DNA of 64,000 nucleotides from Qipengyuania pelagi (GTDB lineage: Bacteria; Pseudomonadota; Alphaproteobacteria; Sphingomonadales; Sphingomonadaceae). The notes beneath the pieces are model-generated. The model was not told the DNA's origin. It did no database searches and saw only the letters and a program-made list of their open reading frames with translations. Shown piece after piece: positions 35,327 through 46,188 of the stretch (positions are counted from its first letter, which is position 1; each line of letters opens with the position of its first letter). The position numbers and the translations under genes are program-made. The stretch covers positions 62,001 through 126,000 of the forward strand of contig NZ_WTYD01000002.1 of assembly GCF_009827295.1 (NCBI RefSeq), given 5' to 3'.

Positions 35327-37504
35327 ATGGCAACCCTGGTCCTCGGCGCCGTCGGCACGCTGGTCGGCGGCCCGCTGGGCGGCGCGCTCGGCGCGCTGGC
35401 CGGACGGCAGATCGACGGCGCGATCATCGGCAGCCCCAGGGGCGAGGGCCCTCGGCTCGACGAGCTGAAGGTCACCACATCGAGCTACGGCCAGCCGATC
35501 CCGCGCCATATCGGGCGGATGCGGACGGCGGGCACAATCATCTGGGCGACCGACCTCAAGGAGCATGGCGAAACGACCGGGGGCAAGGGCAAGCCCAGGA
35601 CGACGACCTATTCCTATTCCACCAGCTTCGCCGTCGCGCTCGCCTGCCATCCGATCGACGCGGTCGGGCGCATCTGGGCGGACGGGAACCTGCTGCGCGG
35701 CGCGGCGGGCGATCTGAAGACCGGCGGGCGCCTGCGCGTCCATCTCGGCCATGGCGACCAGCTGCCGGATCCCCTGATGCAGGCGGCGCTCGGTGCGCAG
35801 TGTCCCGCCTTTCGCGGCATTGCCTATCTGGTGTTTGAGGATCTCCAGCTCGCCGATTTCGGCAATCGCATTCCCGCGCTGAGCTACGAGGTGTTCAGCG
35901 GAACGGGATCGGCGGCGGTCGGCGCGTTGGCGCACGCCGCCGGGATTTCAGCGGATCCCGCGCTCGTGCTGCCGCAGGTCGAAGGTTTCACCCAGACCGG
36001 CGAGGCGCCGATCCAGACGCTCGCCTTTCTCGATACCGTCATCCCGATGGTCCCGATCGCAGCGGCGGACGGATTGCGCATCGCCGCGCCGCCCTCGGCT
36101 CAAACGGCGGCTGTCCTCGGGCCCGCGGCGAGCTGGGACGAGGGCGATTTCGGAGCGCAAGGAGGCACGCGCAGCGAAAGCGTCGCGCCGCCTCCAGCCA
36201 GCTTTGCAGGCGTGCGCTATTACGATGTCGAGCGCGATTATCTTCCCGGTGTCCAGCGCGCCGTGGCTCGACCCGAACGGACCGGCCAGGACGTAATCGA
36301 CCTGCCCGTGGCCAGCCATGCCGAAGGTGCCCGTCAGCTCGCCCGTGCGATTCAGCGCCGCGAGGCAGAAGCCCGCTCGCGCCATTTCGTCCGGCTGGCG
36401 GAACTCGACCCGTCGGTGTTTCCCGGCGCCCGCCTGCGCGTTCCGGGGCGCTCCGGTATCTGGGCGGTGATGGCCTGGGAGTGGCGGGAAAAGGGCGTCG
36501 AGATCGAGCTGCATCGCTTGGCTCACCCGCAAAGCGACCTGTCCGCACCCGCCAGCCATGGCCTGCCTTGGGCACCCCTCGACCGGTCCGCGAGCATGAC
36601 GCTGCTCGACGCCTTCGAATTGCCCTGGGACGGCCACGGATCGCCGGACACCGGCAGCGTCCACGTGGCTCTCAGCGCGAGCGAAGGCCGGTGGGCGGGC
36701 GCCGCGCTCTACGCCGATAGCGCCGGGACACTCGTACCGCTCGGCCCCGGTGCCGGTCCGCCCGCAGTGGTCGGCACTCTGGTGGAGCCATTAAGCGGGT
36801 CGCCATCCTTGATGGTCGAGACAGGGACGCCGCTGGAACTCGAACTGGCCAGCGATGATATGCTGCTCGCCCCGGCCGCGATGGCGGCAGTCGCATTGGG
36901 GCGGAACCGGCTGATACTGGGCGAAGAGATCGTCCAATTCCTGGACGCGCGACAGACCGGGCCCCGACGCTGGGCTCTAAACGGGTTGCTGCGCGGGCGC
37001 CTTGGAACCGAACATGCCGCGCGCCTCGGTCACGATGCAGGAACGCCGATGGCGCTGCTCGACGAGCGCATAATCTCGCTGGAACCGGAGCAGGTCGCTT
37101 CCATCACCCGGCTCGCGGCGATCGGCAGTGCGGAGGACGATCCCGTCTATGCGCCGATCCGCGCACGCGGCACGGCTGCGGCTCCGCCCTCGCCCGTCCA
37201 TCCTCGCGTCACACCCATGTCCGATGGCGGGCTGGACCTCGCTTGGACGCGCCGGGCTCGCGGCGCCTGGCGCTGGAGCGAGGGAACCGAAATTCCCCTC
37301 GTCGAGGCGAGCGAACTCTACGAGGTCGGCGTGGGGCCGGTCGATGCACCGGTCGCCCTGTGGCAGACCTCGACACCCTCGCTCACGATCACCGGGTCCG
37401 AACGGGCCGATCTTGCCGCAGCCTTGCCGGGCGGAACGATATGGGTCCGGCAGGTGGGCACTCTCGCCCGATCACGCCCACTCGCGTTGAAAACCCTCCC
37501 CTGA
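35327..37504 (+). CDS. GTA phage tail/host-specificity protein (gp15-like, short form)
   Basis: The 725-residue protein begins with a Gly/Ala-rich segment (GTLVGGPLGGALGALAGRQI) and continues with KVTTSSYGQPIPRHIGRMR near 48 and AVALACHPIDAVGRIWADGN near 100, as in gp15. Rhodobacter gp15 is about 1300 residues and has a TIM-barrel domain; this form lacks it. The C-terminal part shows tail-fibre-like repeats (RLILGEEIVQFLDARQTG, LNGLLRGRLGTEH). It probably contacts the recipient surface. Possibly the short form is usual in the Sphingomonadales. Confidence 0.8.
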   Translation: MATLVLGAVGTLVGGPLGGALGALAGRQIDGAIIGSPRGEGPRLDELKVTTSSYGQPIPRHIGRMRTAGTIIWATDLKEHGETTGGKGKPRTTTYSYSTSFAVALACHPIDAVGRIWADGNLLRGAAGDLKTGGRLRVHLGHGDQLPDPLMQAALGAQCPAFRGIAYLVFEDLQLADFGNRIPALSYEVFSGTGSAAVGALAHAAGISADPALVLPQVEGFTQTGEAPIQTLAFLDTVIPMVPIAAADGLRIAAPPSAQTAAVLGPAASWDEGDFGAQGGTRSESVAPPPASFAGVRYYDVERDYLPGVQRAVARPERTGQDVIDLPVASHAEGARQLARAIQRREAEARSRHFVRLAELDPSVFPGARLRVPGRSGIWAVMAWEWREKGVEIELHRLAHPQSDLSAPASHGLPWAPLDRSASMTLLDAFELPWDGHGSPDTGSVHVALSASEGRWAGAALYADSAGTLVPLGPGAGPPAVVGTLVEPLSGSPSLMVETGTPLELELASDDMLLAPAAMAAVALGRNRLILGEEIVQFLDARQTGPRRWALNGLLRGRLGTEHAARLGHDAGTPMALLDERIISLEPEQVASITRLAAIGSAEDDPVYAPIRARGTAAAPPSPVHPRVTPMSDGGLDLAWTRRARGAWRWSEGTEIPLVEASELYEVGVGPVDAPVALWQTSTPSLTITGSERADLAAALPGGTIWVRQVGTLARSRPLALKTLP

Positions 37505-37528
37505 TCCGCATAATCGAGGAATTACCTG

Positions 37529-37987
37529 ATGACCGATCCGATCGCGCTCGATGCGCGCACCCCGCGCCATTCACTTCCCCTGCTCTATCCGGGCCAGGCC
37601 CAGAAGGAGGTGTTCGTGAACGAGGCCCTCGCGCGCCTGGATGCGGTGGCTCAGCCGGTGGTCCTGGCACGTCGCACAGCCCCTCCGACCAGCCATTCGG
37701 CTGGCGACACGTATCTGGTGGTGGGACCAGCCAGCGGCGAGTGGAGCGGGCAGGAGGATCGCCTCGCGATCTCTCAGGAGACTCACTGGGTGTTCCAGTC
37801 GCCTTTCGAGGGAATGCGAATCTATGACAGGGAACAGGCCGCGATGAGGCTCTGGCGCGACGGCTGGAGCGATCCGCAATCGGTCCCCGACCCCGCCGGT
37901 GGGGCGAACATCGATACCGAAGCCCGTGGCGCTATTGCAACACTTTTGCTCTGTCTTCGCAGTCTCGGCATTCTTCCGGCGAATTGA
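37529..37987 (+). CDS. DUF2793 protein at end of GTA cluster
   Basis: The 152-residue protein matches DUF2793: LPLLYPGQAQKEVFVNEALA near 19-38, RLDAVAQPVV, and THWVFQSPFEGMRIYD near 84. DUF2793 genes commonly close GTA/prophage tail operons and may encode a tip or fibre element. GAGGA precedes the ATG. The C-terminal 40 residues look variable. Transcription would end before ompA-like gene at 38178. Confidence 0.8.
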   Translation: MTDPIALDARTPRHSLPLLYPGQAQKEVFVNEALARLDAVAQPVVLARRTAPPTSHSAGDTYLVVGPASGEWSGQEDRLAISQETHWVFQSPFEGMRIYDREQAAMRLWRDGWSDPQSVPDPAGGANIDTEARGAIATLLLCLRSLGILPAN

Positions 37988-38177
37988 GGGAACTTGATTA
38001 GGCAGGACCCGTTTGCAGCTACCGAGACGGACATTTCGACCGAATTGTAAAGGACTGGCGCGGTTTAGCGACTATCTTGCAACAGTTCCCGCCTAAGTCC
38101 GGCTTGCCACCCGTGAGGGGAAAAGTTAGATAACCTGCCACTCGGTGGCTTAAATTCGCAATAAGGGGATTTTTATA
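37988..38177. other. leader region of the OmpA-like gene
   Basis: This 190-bp stretch has no gene. It ends in a strong AAGGGGA site 9 bases before the ATG. An abundant-protein promoter is expected here, but no element could be fixed with confidence. Confidence 0.4.
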
Positions 38178-39296
<1,119 letters not shown>

Positions 39297-39324
39297 GTCC
39301 AACGCCTAGCGTTGAAATGATTGA

Positions 39325-39351
39325 GGGGCCGGAGCAATCCGGCCCCTTTTT
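39325..39351 (+). terminator. intrinsic terminator of the OmpA-like gene
   Basis: A perfect 9-bp stem (GGGGCCGGA with TCCGGCCCC) with GCAA loop is followed by five Ts. This is the best terminator in the window. Confidence 0.95.
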
Positions 39352-39415
39352 CGTTGCTCCCAGGTAAGCTGGCGCAAAGCGCGCTTTTTCCTCACTCGCC
39401 ACGGAGCACCCCACC

Positions 39416-39964
39416 ATGACGATACGCCCCCTCGCCGCATTTGCCGGAAGCCTTGTCTTGCTGGCCGGAACCGCTGCCTGCACCACCATGTCCGATACCC
39501 AAGGCATGGCTGGAGATACGATCGGAACGGCCAGTCTTGCCTTTGCCAATGGAAGCCCCGCCGGAACGGCGATGCTGATGCGCTCGGGCGATGGCTATTC
39601 GATCATGGTGCAGGCTCGCGGGCTCACGCCCGGTGCCCATGGTTTCCACCTGCACACGACCGGCCGATGCGACGCGCCGGACTTCACCAGCGCAGGCGGC
39701 CACCTCAATCCCGGCGACCGCAGCCACGGACGCCTGTCGGCGCAAGGGCCTCATCTCGGCGATCTGACCAATCTTCAGGTCGGCAGCGATGGAACGGTGA
39801 CCGCCACGGTCGAAATCCCGAATGTGCGCGCTGACGCGCTGGCGCAGATTTTCGATACCGATGGCACGGCGGTCATGATCCACGCCGGACCTGACGATTA
39901 CCGGTCCGATCCAGCGGGCGATGCGGGATCGCGCGTGGCCTGTGGCGTACTTGTCCGCAGCTGA
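39416..39964 (+). CDS. sodC: Cu/Zn superoxide dismutase
   Basis: The 182-residue protein has an N-terminal export signal, with a Cys22 that may be lipidated (TAAC, weak lipobox). All metal ligands are present: GFHLH near 76-80, GGHLNPGDRSHG near 93-104, GPHLGDLTNL near 110-119 and VMIHAGPDDY near 153-162, plus the disulphide Cys pair (GRC and VACGV). It dismutates superoxide in the periplasm. It stands alone between the OmpA gene and a convergent MFS gene. Confidence 0.92.
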   Translation: MTIRPLAAFAGSLVLLAGTAACTTMSDTQGMAGDTIGTASLAFANGSPAGTAMLMRSGDGYSIMVQARGLTPGAHGFHLHTTGRCDAPDFTSAGGHLNPGDRSHGRLSAQGPHLGDLTNLQVGSDGTVTATVEIPNVRADALAQIFDTDGTAVMIHAGPDDYRSDPAGDAGSRVACGVLVRS

Positions 39965-40009
39965 TCGCTGCAATCAGCCAGTTTAAAGAAGTGAGCGGGC
40001 GAAGTGGTC

Positions 40010-41623
40010 TCAGACCGCCTCGCCTGCTTCGCGTGCCCGTTCCACTACGCTCGACCCCGCCGCCGGCACCAGTTTGAGCGCCAGCAGCAGCATGACGAGG
40101 CCGATGGGCGCGACCGAGAGGGTCGTCAGCATCCCCGTGCTCAATCCGCCTTCGCTCACCGCCGAGACATAACCCGCCAGGAAGGGTCCGATACCCAGCC
40201 CGATAAGCGTGGTCGACAGGAAGAAGATCGCCGTCGCCATGCCGCGCATACGCGGCAGAACCAGCGCCTGACTGCTCGCAGCCGCGGCACCCAACGCCGA
40301 AGCGGAGATCATCTGCGCCAGGAAGCTCGCGATGTAGAATACGGGCAGGCTATCGGTCGTATAGGCGACCACCACCGGCGGGATCGAAACGACCAGGCCG
40401 AAGAGGATCACCATGACGCGCCCATTGGGGAAGCGTTCGAGCAGGAAATCGGCCATCCGCCCGCCCAGGATCACGCCAAGGAAACCGGCGAGTGCGGCGG
40501 GCATTCCCAACAGCCACCCCAGCTCGGTCTTTGCCGCACCCAGATTCCGTTCTGCATAGGGGGCACCCCAATAGGACGCGGCATAGGACATGAAAGCGAC
40601 CGTGCCGTATCCCAGCACCACTGTCATGAAGGCGGGCGAGCCCCAGGTCAGGCGGAAGGTCGGCAGGTCGCGCGAACGCAGCGCCACGGCCCAGCTGAAG
40701 ACCGCGTAATAGCCGACGCCGAGAAACAGCCACTGGTCGGCAACGCCGGGAACGAGCGACGAGGTCGCGCCCGCCGTCAGCCGTGAGAGACCCATGGCCA
40801 GTGCCCCGAAACCGATCGCCGCGACCACGTTGATGGCCAGAGCGCCCATCCCGCGCCGTGCGGCGCCCAGCAGGGTGAAGGGCGGAATCACCTGCAAAAG
40901 TTCTTCCACGAACCCTTTGAAGGGGTGCGGATTTTCAGGTGTCGGCATCCCATCGATCGCGCCACGGACGGGTTCGCGAAGGGTCATAACCCACAAGGCC
41001 AGCAACAGGCCTGGAATACCTACCGAGAGAAAGGCCGCCTGCCATCCGGCGAGGCCGAGAGGCCCGCCATCGGGATAGGCCGCGTTCCAGTTCTCCACCA
41101 CCAGCGCGCCGATCCAGATGGAGATGCCGCCGCCGATATAGAGGCCGGAGGAATAGATCGCGAGGGCGGTCGCACGCAGGCGGGCCGGGAACCAGTCCGA
41201 AATCAGCGAATAGGCCGAAGGGCTGGCGGTCGCCTCGCCCACGCCCACGCCGATCCGCGCCGCCGTCAGGGTGCCCGCGTTCTTGGCGAAGCCGGACAGC
41301 GCCGTCATCGCCGACCACAAGGTCAGGCCAACAGCCATCAGACGAACACGCTTCCAGCTGTCGGCCAGCTTGCCGAGCGGAATACCGAACAGGGCATAGA
41401 AGACGGCGAAGGCGGTGCCGTAGAGGAAGCCGAGATAATCGTCCGCGACGCCCAGATCGGCCTTGATGTCGTTTGCGAGGATCGAGAGGATCTGCCGGTC
41501 GATGAAATTCAGCACATAGACCAGCACCAGCACGCCCAGCGCATACCAGCTATACGAAGGCACCTTGGCGTTCGGATCGACTGGCGCCTTTTCCGGCTGC
41601 ACGACCTCTTCGATCTCGCTCAA
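40010..41623 (-). CDS. MFS transporter, spinster-like
   Basis: The 537-residue protein has 12 predicted helices. Signature motifs are LNFIDRQILSILANDIKADL near 38-57, FGIPLGKLADSWKRVRL near 78-94 (motif A), and RIGVGVGEATASPSAYSLIS near 122. The type is the Spns-like MFS group abundant in sphingomonads, usually of unknown organic acid or lipid substrate. It precedes queC by 11 bp on the same strand but the functions seem unrelated. Confidence 0.88.
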   Translation of the reverse strand: MSEIEEVVQPEKAPVDPNAKVPSYSWYALGVLVLVYVLNFIDRQILSILANDIKADLGVADDYLGFLYGTAFAVFYALFGIPLGKLADSWKRVRLMAVGLTLWSAMTALSGFAKNAGTLTAARIGVGVGEATASPSAYSLISDWFPARLRATALAIYSSGLYIGGGISIWIGALVVENWNAAYPDGGPLGLAGWQAAFLSVGIPGLLLALWVMTLREPVRGAIDGMPTPENPHPFKGFVEELLQVIPPFTLLGAARRGMGALAINVVAAIGFGALAMGLSRLTAGATSSLVPGVADQWLFLGVGYYAVFSWAVALRSRDLPTFRLTWGSPAFMTVVLGYGTVAFMSYAASYWGAPYAERNLGAAKTELGWLLGMPAALAGFLGVILGGRMADFLLERFPNGRVMVILFGLVVSIPPVVVAYTTDSLPVFYIASFLAQMISASALGAAAASSQALVLPRMRGMATAIFFLSTTLIGLGIGPFLAGYVSAVSEGGLSTGMLTTLSVAPIGLVMLLLALKLVPAAGSSVVERAREAGEAV

Positions 41624-41634
41624 GCCTTCTCTCC

Positions 41635-42342
41635 CTATCCCGTCATGTCCTGTTTGTAAGGAGTGGTATCGGTTAGGCCCGCCTCGGCAAAGCCTTTTCG
41701 CCGCAAACGGCAGGAATCACATACGCCGCAGGCGATTCCTTCGGGCGCGGGATCGTAGCACGACCAGCTCCAGGCGGGATCGAGGCCGAGCCTGTGGCAC
41801 TCGCGCGCGATATCGGCCTTGGTCATGAATTGCAGCGGCGCGTGGATCGTGAAGGGTCTGCCCTCGACGCCCTGCTTCGTTCCCAAACGTGCCGTCTCGG
41901 CGAAGCTGGCGATGAATTCGGGGCGGCAATCCGGGTAACCGGAATAATCGAGCGCATTCACCCCGATGAAGATGTCGCCCGCGCCGCTCGCCTCCGCGAA
42001 AGCAGTGGTCAGGGCCAGGAAAACGAGATTGCGCGCGGGCACATAAGTCACGGGGATCGCATCGTCCTCCACCCCCGATTTCGGCACGGCGATATCGTCG
42101 GTCAGCGCCGAACCGCCGAATTGGCGCAGATCGAGCGGCAGTTCGACGTGACGGGTCACGCCCAAACGCCTGCCGATATCGCGCGCGGACTGAAGCTCGC
42201 GACGGTGCCTTTGTCCGTAATCCACACTGAGCGCGTGCACCGCGTAACCCTGCTCGCGCGCCAGGGCGGCGACGACCATCGAATCGAGCCCGCCCGAGAG
42301 CAGGATCACGGCGGCTTTCGGATTGTCTGGCATATCGGTCAT
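41635..42342 (-). CDS. queC: 7-cyano-7-deazaguanine synthase
   Basis: The 235-residue enzyme has the ATP PP-loop VILLSGGLDSMV near 11-22, PARNLVFLALTTAFAE near 101-116 and the zinc site GIACGVCDSCRLRRKGF near 201-217. It makes preQ0 from CDG in queuosine synthesis and thus supplies the tRNA base charged by GluQ elsewhere in this window. The start is the ATG giving MTDMPDNPKAAV. The other que genes are not here. Confidence 0.95.
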   Translation of the reverse strand: MTDMPDNPKAAVILLSGGLDSMVVAALAREQGYAVHALSVDYGQRHRRELQSARDIGRRLGVTRHVELPLDLRQFGGSALTDDIAVPKSGVEDDAIPVTYVPARNLVFLALTTAFAEASGAGDIFIGVNALDYSGYPDCRPEFIASFAETARLGTKQGVEGRPFTIHAPLQFMTKADIARECHRLGLDPAWSWSCYDPAPEGIACGVCDSCRLRRKGFAEAGLTDTTPYKQDMTG

Positions 42343-42381
42343 GCAGGCGGCGCTACGCCGGTGGGACTGCGGCCACAAGTC

Positions 42382-42798
42382 TCAGCGGCAGGCACCGACG
42401 CGGCGCGCCTCGGCCGCGAACTGAAACGGCCTGCCGCCTTCGATGCCCTGGCTGTCGATCTGCGCCAGTGCATTCGTTTCGCGCCGGATGTTCGTGCGGC
42501 CATATCCGTCGCCACGGCAGGTATATTGGACGGTGATCTCGTTCGCAGCATCTTCGACGACGAAGCGATTGCAGGCTGCGCCGCGATGGCGAAGCTGGAC
42601 CAGCTCGCTTCCGTCGCGCACGCAGATCGAGCGCACCGACCTGCCGCCGCGGGTCGTGACTTCCCATAATCCGCGATCGAGCTTCGACAACATGCCGAGC
42701 GAAGACTGCGCCGTTGCAGGCGCGAACGTCATTGCCCCGGTCACGATGCCGAGCATCAGCGCGCCGCAAGTGCCAAGAATGCGCAAAGGTTTGGCCAT
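42382..42798 (-). CDS. exported protein, DUF3617-like
   Basis: The 138-residue protein has a signal peptide (about residues 1-31, end ATAQ) and the stretch LSKLDRGLWEVTTR, which recalls DUF3617 proteins of the periplasm. It has four Cys in the mature part (ICVRDG, AACNRF, YTCRGDG, GACR). The second of two close ATGs (42798) is chosen because GGAGA lies at the right distance from it. Function unknown. Confidence 0.65.
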   Translation of the reverse strand: MAKPLRILGTCGALMLGIVTGAMTFAPATAQSSLGMLSKLDRGLWEVTTRGGRSVRSICVRDGSELVQLRHRGAACNRFVVEDAANEITVQYTCRGDGYGRTNIRRETNALAQIDSQGIEGGRPFQFAAEARRVGACR

Positions 42799-42894
42799 GG
42801 CCATTCTCCGATCCGCGACCACCCCACTCTTGTAGGCGAAATCGCGTCGATTGTCCTCTCGATCGATGAAAAAGCGTCTCGCTTCGACAGGCCG

Positions 42895-43836
42895 TCAGGC
42901 CGCGATCGGGAAGCTCCGCGAACAGAATGCGCAATCGACGAGAATGATCCCGTCCTCGTTGCGCATCTCCTGACGATCGCTTTCGGGAAAGCGCGCCAGC
43001 AGTTTCTCGTAATGCTCGGCCGTGCAGCGGCATCCGCGCGCCAGCACGGGGCCGCGGGTCACGCGCACCTCGTCCTCTTCGTGGAACAGCCGCCACACGA
43101 TCGCATCCATCGACAGCGCCGGGTCGAGCAGTTCCTCGTGCTTGATCGATCCGGCCATCACCGCGACGTGTTCCCATTCCGGGTGGTCCAGCCGGACATG
43201 AAGGCGTTCGCGCCCTTCCTCGCCATCGGGCAGGTGCTGTACCAGCAGCCCCGCAGCCGTGCATCCATCCGTTCCCGACGCGATCGCGACGCGGATCAGC
43301 GTGGGGACCTGCTCAGACTGGATGAAATAGCTCTGGCAGGCATCCGCGAGACTATCGCCTTCCAGCGGCACGATGCCCTGATACCGGCCCCGCTCGCCCG
43401 GCAGGTCGAAGGTCAACGCGAGATAGCCTTTCCCGAACAGCGCATATAGCGACGGGTTCGCACCCAGTTCGGTCAGGCGATCGGCGTCGAAATCGACATA
43501 GCCGCGCAGATCACCGTCCTTGTAATCGCAGGCGAGGAGGCTCACCGGACCGGCATCGGTCTGGGCCTGCATGGTGACTTGCGCGCCCTCCTCCTTCAGC
43601 AGCGATCCGATCAGCGCGATCAGCACCAGCGCTTCTGCCAGCAGATGCGTGATCGGCGGCGGATAATCGTGCGCCGAGAGAATCTCGTCCAACACGGCAT
43701 CCAGCCGCACGGCACGACCGCGCGCGTGTTGCGACGGAATCATGAAGCCCAGCACCTGACCGGCAAAAATCTCGGGCAGCGCGGGTTTGTCAGCGGGTTC
43801 GGGGGAATGCGTGGGAGCGGGGGTCTTGTCCGTCAT
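42895..43836 (-). CDS. hslO: Hsp33 redox-regulated chaperone
   Basis: The 313-residue protein starts at MTDKTPAPT. It has the Hsp33 core (PITHLLAEALVLIALIGSLLK near 58) and the C-terminal zinc switch with RGCRCTAEHY near 264 and VDCAFCSRSF near 298, giving CxC and CxxC. Oxidation releases zinc and activates the holdase. It is third behind argD and argF on the same strand, an arrangement common in this order. Confidence 0.95.
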   Translation of the reverse strand: MTDKTPAPTHSPEPADKPALPEIFAGQVLGFMIPSQHARGRAVRLDAVLDEILSAHDYPPPITHLLAEALVLIALIGSLLKEEGAQVTMQAQTDAGPVSLLACDYKDGDLRGYVDFDADRLTELGANPSLYALFGKGYLALTFDLPGERGRYQGIVPLEGDSLADACQSYFIQSEQVPTLIRVAIASGTDGCTAAGLLVQHLPDGEEGRERLHVRLDHPEWEHVAVMAGSIKHEELLDPALSMDAIVWRLFHEEDEVRVTRGPVLARGCRCTAEHYEKLLARFPESDRQEMRNEDGIILVDCAFCSRSFPIAA

Positions 43837-43891
43837 CCACCCCATATGGTGACCGATCCCTCCGCTGGAAAGGCCATCACGCAAACCCGCT

Positions 43892-44848
43892 TCAGATCTG
43901 GCCGAAACACCAGCGCAAAATGGATTTCTGCGCGTGGATGCGGTTCTCCGCCTCGTCGAAGACCACGGATTGCGATCCTTCGAAGACCTCTTCGCTCACC
44001 TCGTCGCCGACATGGGCGGGAAGGCAGTGCAGGAACAGGGCATCGGATTTCGCCACGCCCATCAGCGGCGCATCGATCCTGAAGGGCTCCATGGCCTTGA
44101 GCTTGTCCTCGGCATGGGTCTGGCCCATCGACACCCAGGTGTCGGTGACGAGTACGTCCGCGCCCTCGGCCGCCGCGCGAGCATCCTGCGTCAGCGTGAT
44201 CGTGGCTCCGCCCGCGCGCGCCATATCCACGAACTCCGCTTCCGGCTCATAGCCCTGAGGCGTCGCCACGCGGACGTTGAACTTCATCAGCCCCGCCGCT
44301 TCGAGAATCGAATGGAGCACGTTGTTCCCATCGCCGAACCAGGCGATCTCGAGGCCTGGCAGAGCCTTTCCGTGTTCGACCAGCGTCAGCAGGTCGGCGA
44401 CGATCTGGCAGGGATGCGAACGATCGGTCAGGCCGTTGATGACGGGCACGTGGGCGTGGTGGGCTAGCTCTTCCGCCTTCGCATGATCGTCGGTGCGGAT
44501 CATGATCGCATCCACCATCCGGCTGAGGACACGCGCAGTGTCGGCGATGCTCTCGCCCCGGCCCAGTTGGCTGGTGCCCGCGTCGAGGATCAGCGCGCTG
44601 CCGCCCAATTGCCGCATCCCGATATCGAAGCTGACGCGGGTGCGGGTGGAGGCTTTCTCGAAGATCATCCCCAGCACATGACCCGCCAGCGGCGCATCCG
44701 CGTCGGGCTTCCCCTTCGGCCAGCCCTTGCGCGCCGCCTTGCGGTCCACCGCATCGCCGATCATCGCGGCAATCACATCTCCGCCCGCATCCGACAGGTC
44801 GAGGAAATTGCGCACGGAGGGCGCGAGGTCGAGTGCGCCGCCCGTCAT
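43892..44848 (-). CDS. argF: ornithine carbamoyltransferase
   Basis: The 318-residue enzyme shows the carbamoyl-phosphate site ASTRTRVSF near 65-73, [11 protein letters not shown] near 145-155, and [11 protein letters not shown] near 275-285. It makes citrulline in arginine synthesis. It overlaps argD by 4 bp (ATGA) and precedes hslO by 55 bp. Confidence 0.96.
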   Translation of the reverse strand: MTGGALDLAPSVRNFLDLSDAGGDVIAAMIGDAVDRKAARKGWPKGKPDADAPLAGHVLGMIFEKASTRTRVSFDIGMRQLGGSALILDAGTSQLGRGESIADTARVLSRMVDAIMIRTDDHAKAEELAHHAHVPVINGLTDRSHPCQIVADLLTLVEHGKALPGLEIAWFGDGNNVLHSILEAAGLMKFNVRVATPQGYEPEAEFVDMARAGGATITLTQDARAAAEGADVLVTDTWVSMGQTHAEDKLKAMEPFRIDAPLMGVAKSDALFLHCLPAHVGDEVSEEVFEGSQSVVFDEAENRIHAQKSILRWCFGQI

Positions 44849-46038
44849 GCAGCCACCGCCGGATCGTAGCTCGCCGCGCCGGCGGAAAGCTTGTCGAGGA
44901 ATTCGTCGAATTCGGCCTCGTCCGCCACCAGCGGGGGCAGGACGCGCAGGGTCTGATCGCCCGCCGCGACAGTCAGGAGCTTATGATTGTCGCGCAGGTG
45001 GACGAAGAAGGGCCGGCTTTCCACCTTCATGCGGATGCCCAGCATCAGCCCCATGCCGCGCACGCAATCGAACAGGTCGGGATAATTGCCGATGAATTGT
45101 TCGAGCCGTGCCCGCAGCCGTTCGCCCTTGGCCGTAACCTCGGCGAGAAATTCGTCATTGGCGACCGTGTCCATCACGGCCTGGCCAGCCGCCATCGCCA
45201 GCGGATTGCCGCCATAGGTCGATCCATGCGTGCCGAATCCCATGCCACGCGCCGCTTTCTCGGTGGCGAGACAGGCGCCGAGCGGGAAGCCGCCGCCAAT
45301 GCCCTTGGCGCTGGCCATCACGTCCGGCTCGATCCCGTAATGCTCATGGGCATACATCTTGCCGGTGCGCGCGACGCCGCACTGGACCTCGTCCAGCACC
45401 AGCATCAGATCGTGCTCGTCGCAGAGGGCGCGCAGGCCGCTCATGAATTCCTGGCTGGCCGGGCGGATGCCGCCCTCTCCTTGGATGGGTTCGACCAGAA
45501 AGCCCGCCGTCTTCGGCCCGATCAGCGCCTTGGCGGCCTCGAGATCGTCGAACTCGCAATAGACGAAGCCGGGCAGAAGGGGCTGGAAGCCCTTGTGCAT
45601 CTTTTCCTGATTGGAGGCGCTGATCGTCGCCATGGTGCGGCCGTGGAAGGCGTTGGTGAAGGTGATCAGCTCGGTGCGGTTGGCATCGCCATCCGCGTGC
45701 TGGTGATAGGCGCGCGCGGTCTTGATCGCGCATTCCACCGCCTCGGCCCCCGAATTGGTGAAGAAGACCGTATCGGCAAAGGTCGCATCCACCAGGCTCT
45801 GCGCCAGCTTCTCGCCCTGCGGACTGCCATAGAGATTGGAAACGTGCATCAGCGTTTCCGCCTGACGCTGGATCGCGCCGATCAGGGCGGGATGCGAATG
45901 GCCAAGGAGATTGACCGCGATGCCGCTGGCGAAATCGAGATAGCGCGTGCCGTCCTCGTCGATCAGATGACAGTTCTCACCGCGAACGGGGCGCACGCCA
46001 CAGCGGGGATAGACGGGCATCAGCGGCGAAATCGACAT
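44845..46038 (-). CDS. argD: acetylornithine aminotransferase
   Basis: The 397-residue PLP enzyme has [15 protein letters not shown] near 97-111, [18 protein letters not shown] near 216-233, and the PLP-lysine [14 protein letters not shown] near 243-256. It transfers the amino group to N-acetylglutamate semialdehyde in arginine synthesis. It is the first gene of argD-argF-hslO. The hairpin at 46082-46119 lies just upstream. Confidence 0.95.
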   Translation of the reverse strand: MSISPLMPVYPRCGVRPVRGENCHLIDEDGTRYLDFASGIAVNLLGHSHPALIGAIQRQAETLMHVSNLYGSPQGEKLAQSLVDATFADTVFFTNSGAEAVECAIKTARAYHQHADGDANRTELITFTNAFHGRTMATISASNQEKMHKGFQPLLPGFVYCEFDDLEAAKALIGPKTAGFLVEPIQGEGGIRPASQEFMSGLRALCDEHDLMLVLDEVQCGVARTGKMYAHEHYGIEPDVMASAKGIGGGFPLGACLATEKAARGMGFGTHGSTYGGNPLAMAAGQAVMDTVANDEFLAEVTAKGERLRARLEQFIGNYPDLFDCVRGMGLMLGIRMKVESRPFFVHLRDNHKLLTVAAGDQTLRVLPPLVADEAEFDEFLDKLSAGAASYDPAVAA

Positions 46039-46081
46039 GGGGTTCTCCGGTAAAATTCGATTGGTTCGATAGGCTCCCGAA

Positions 46082-46119
46082 CGAGAAATGGCGGCCCCCG
46101 AGAGGAACCGCCATTCTCG
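46082..46119. terminator. hairpins between the cold-shock gene and argD
   Basis: A 12-bp stem with one bulge (46082-46094 with 46108-46119) lies between the cold-shock stop and argD. A further GC hairpin with CCCGGT/ACCGGG arms lies at about 46150-46166. The T-rich tail is weak, so they may end or slow the cold-shock transcript. Confidence 0.5.
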
Positions 46120-46188
46120 TTTGCTCGGCGTTCTATGGTCTCACGCCTGCCCGGTCAAACCGGGAGCGGGACCAGCCCGGTCCGCTTC

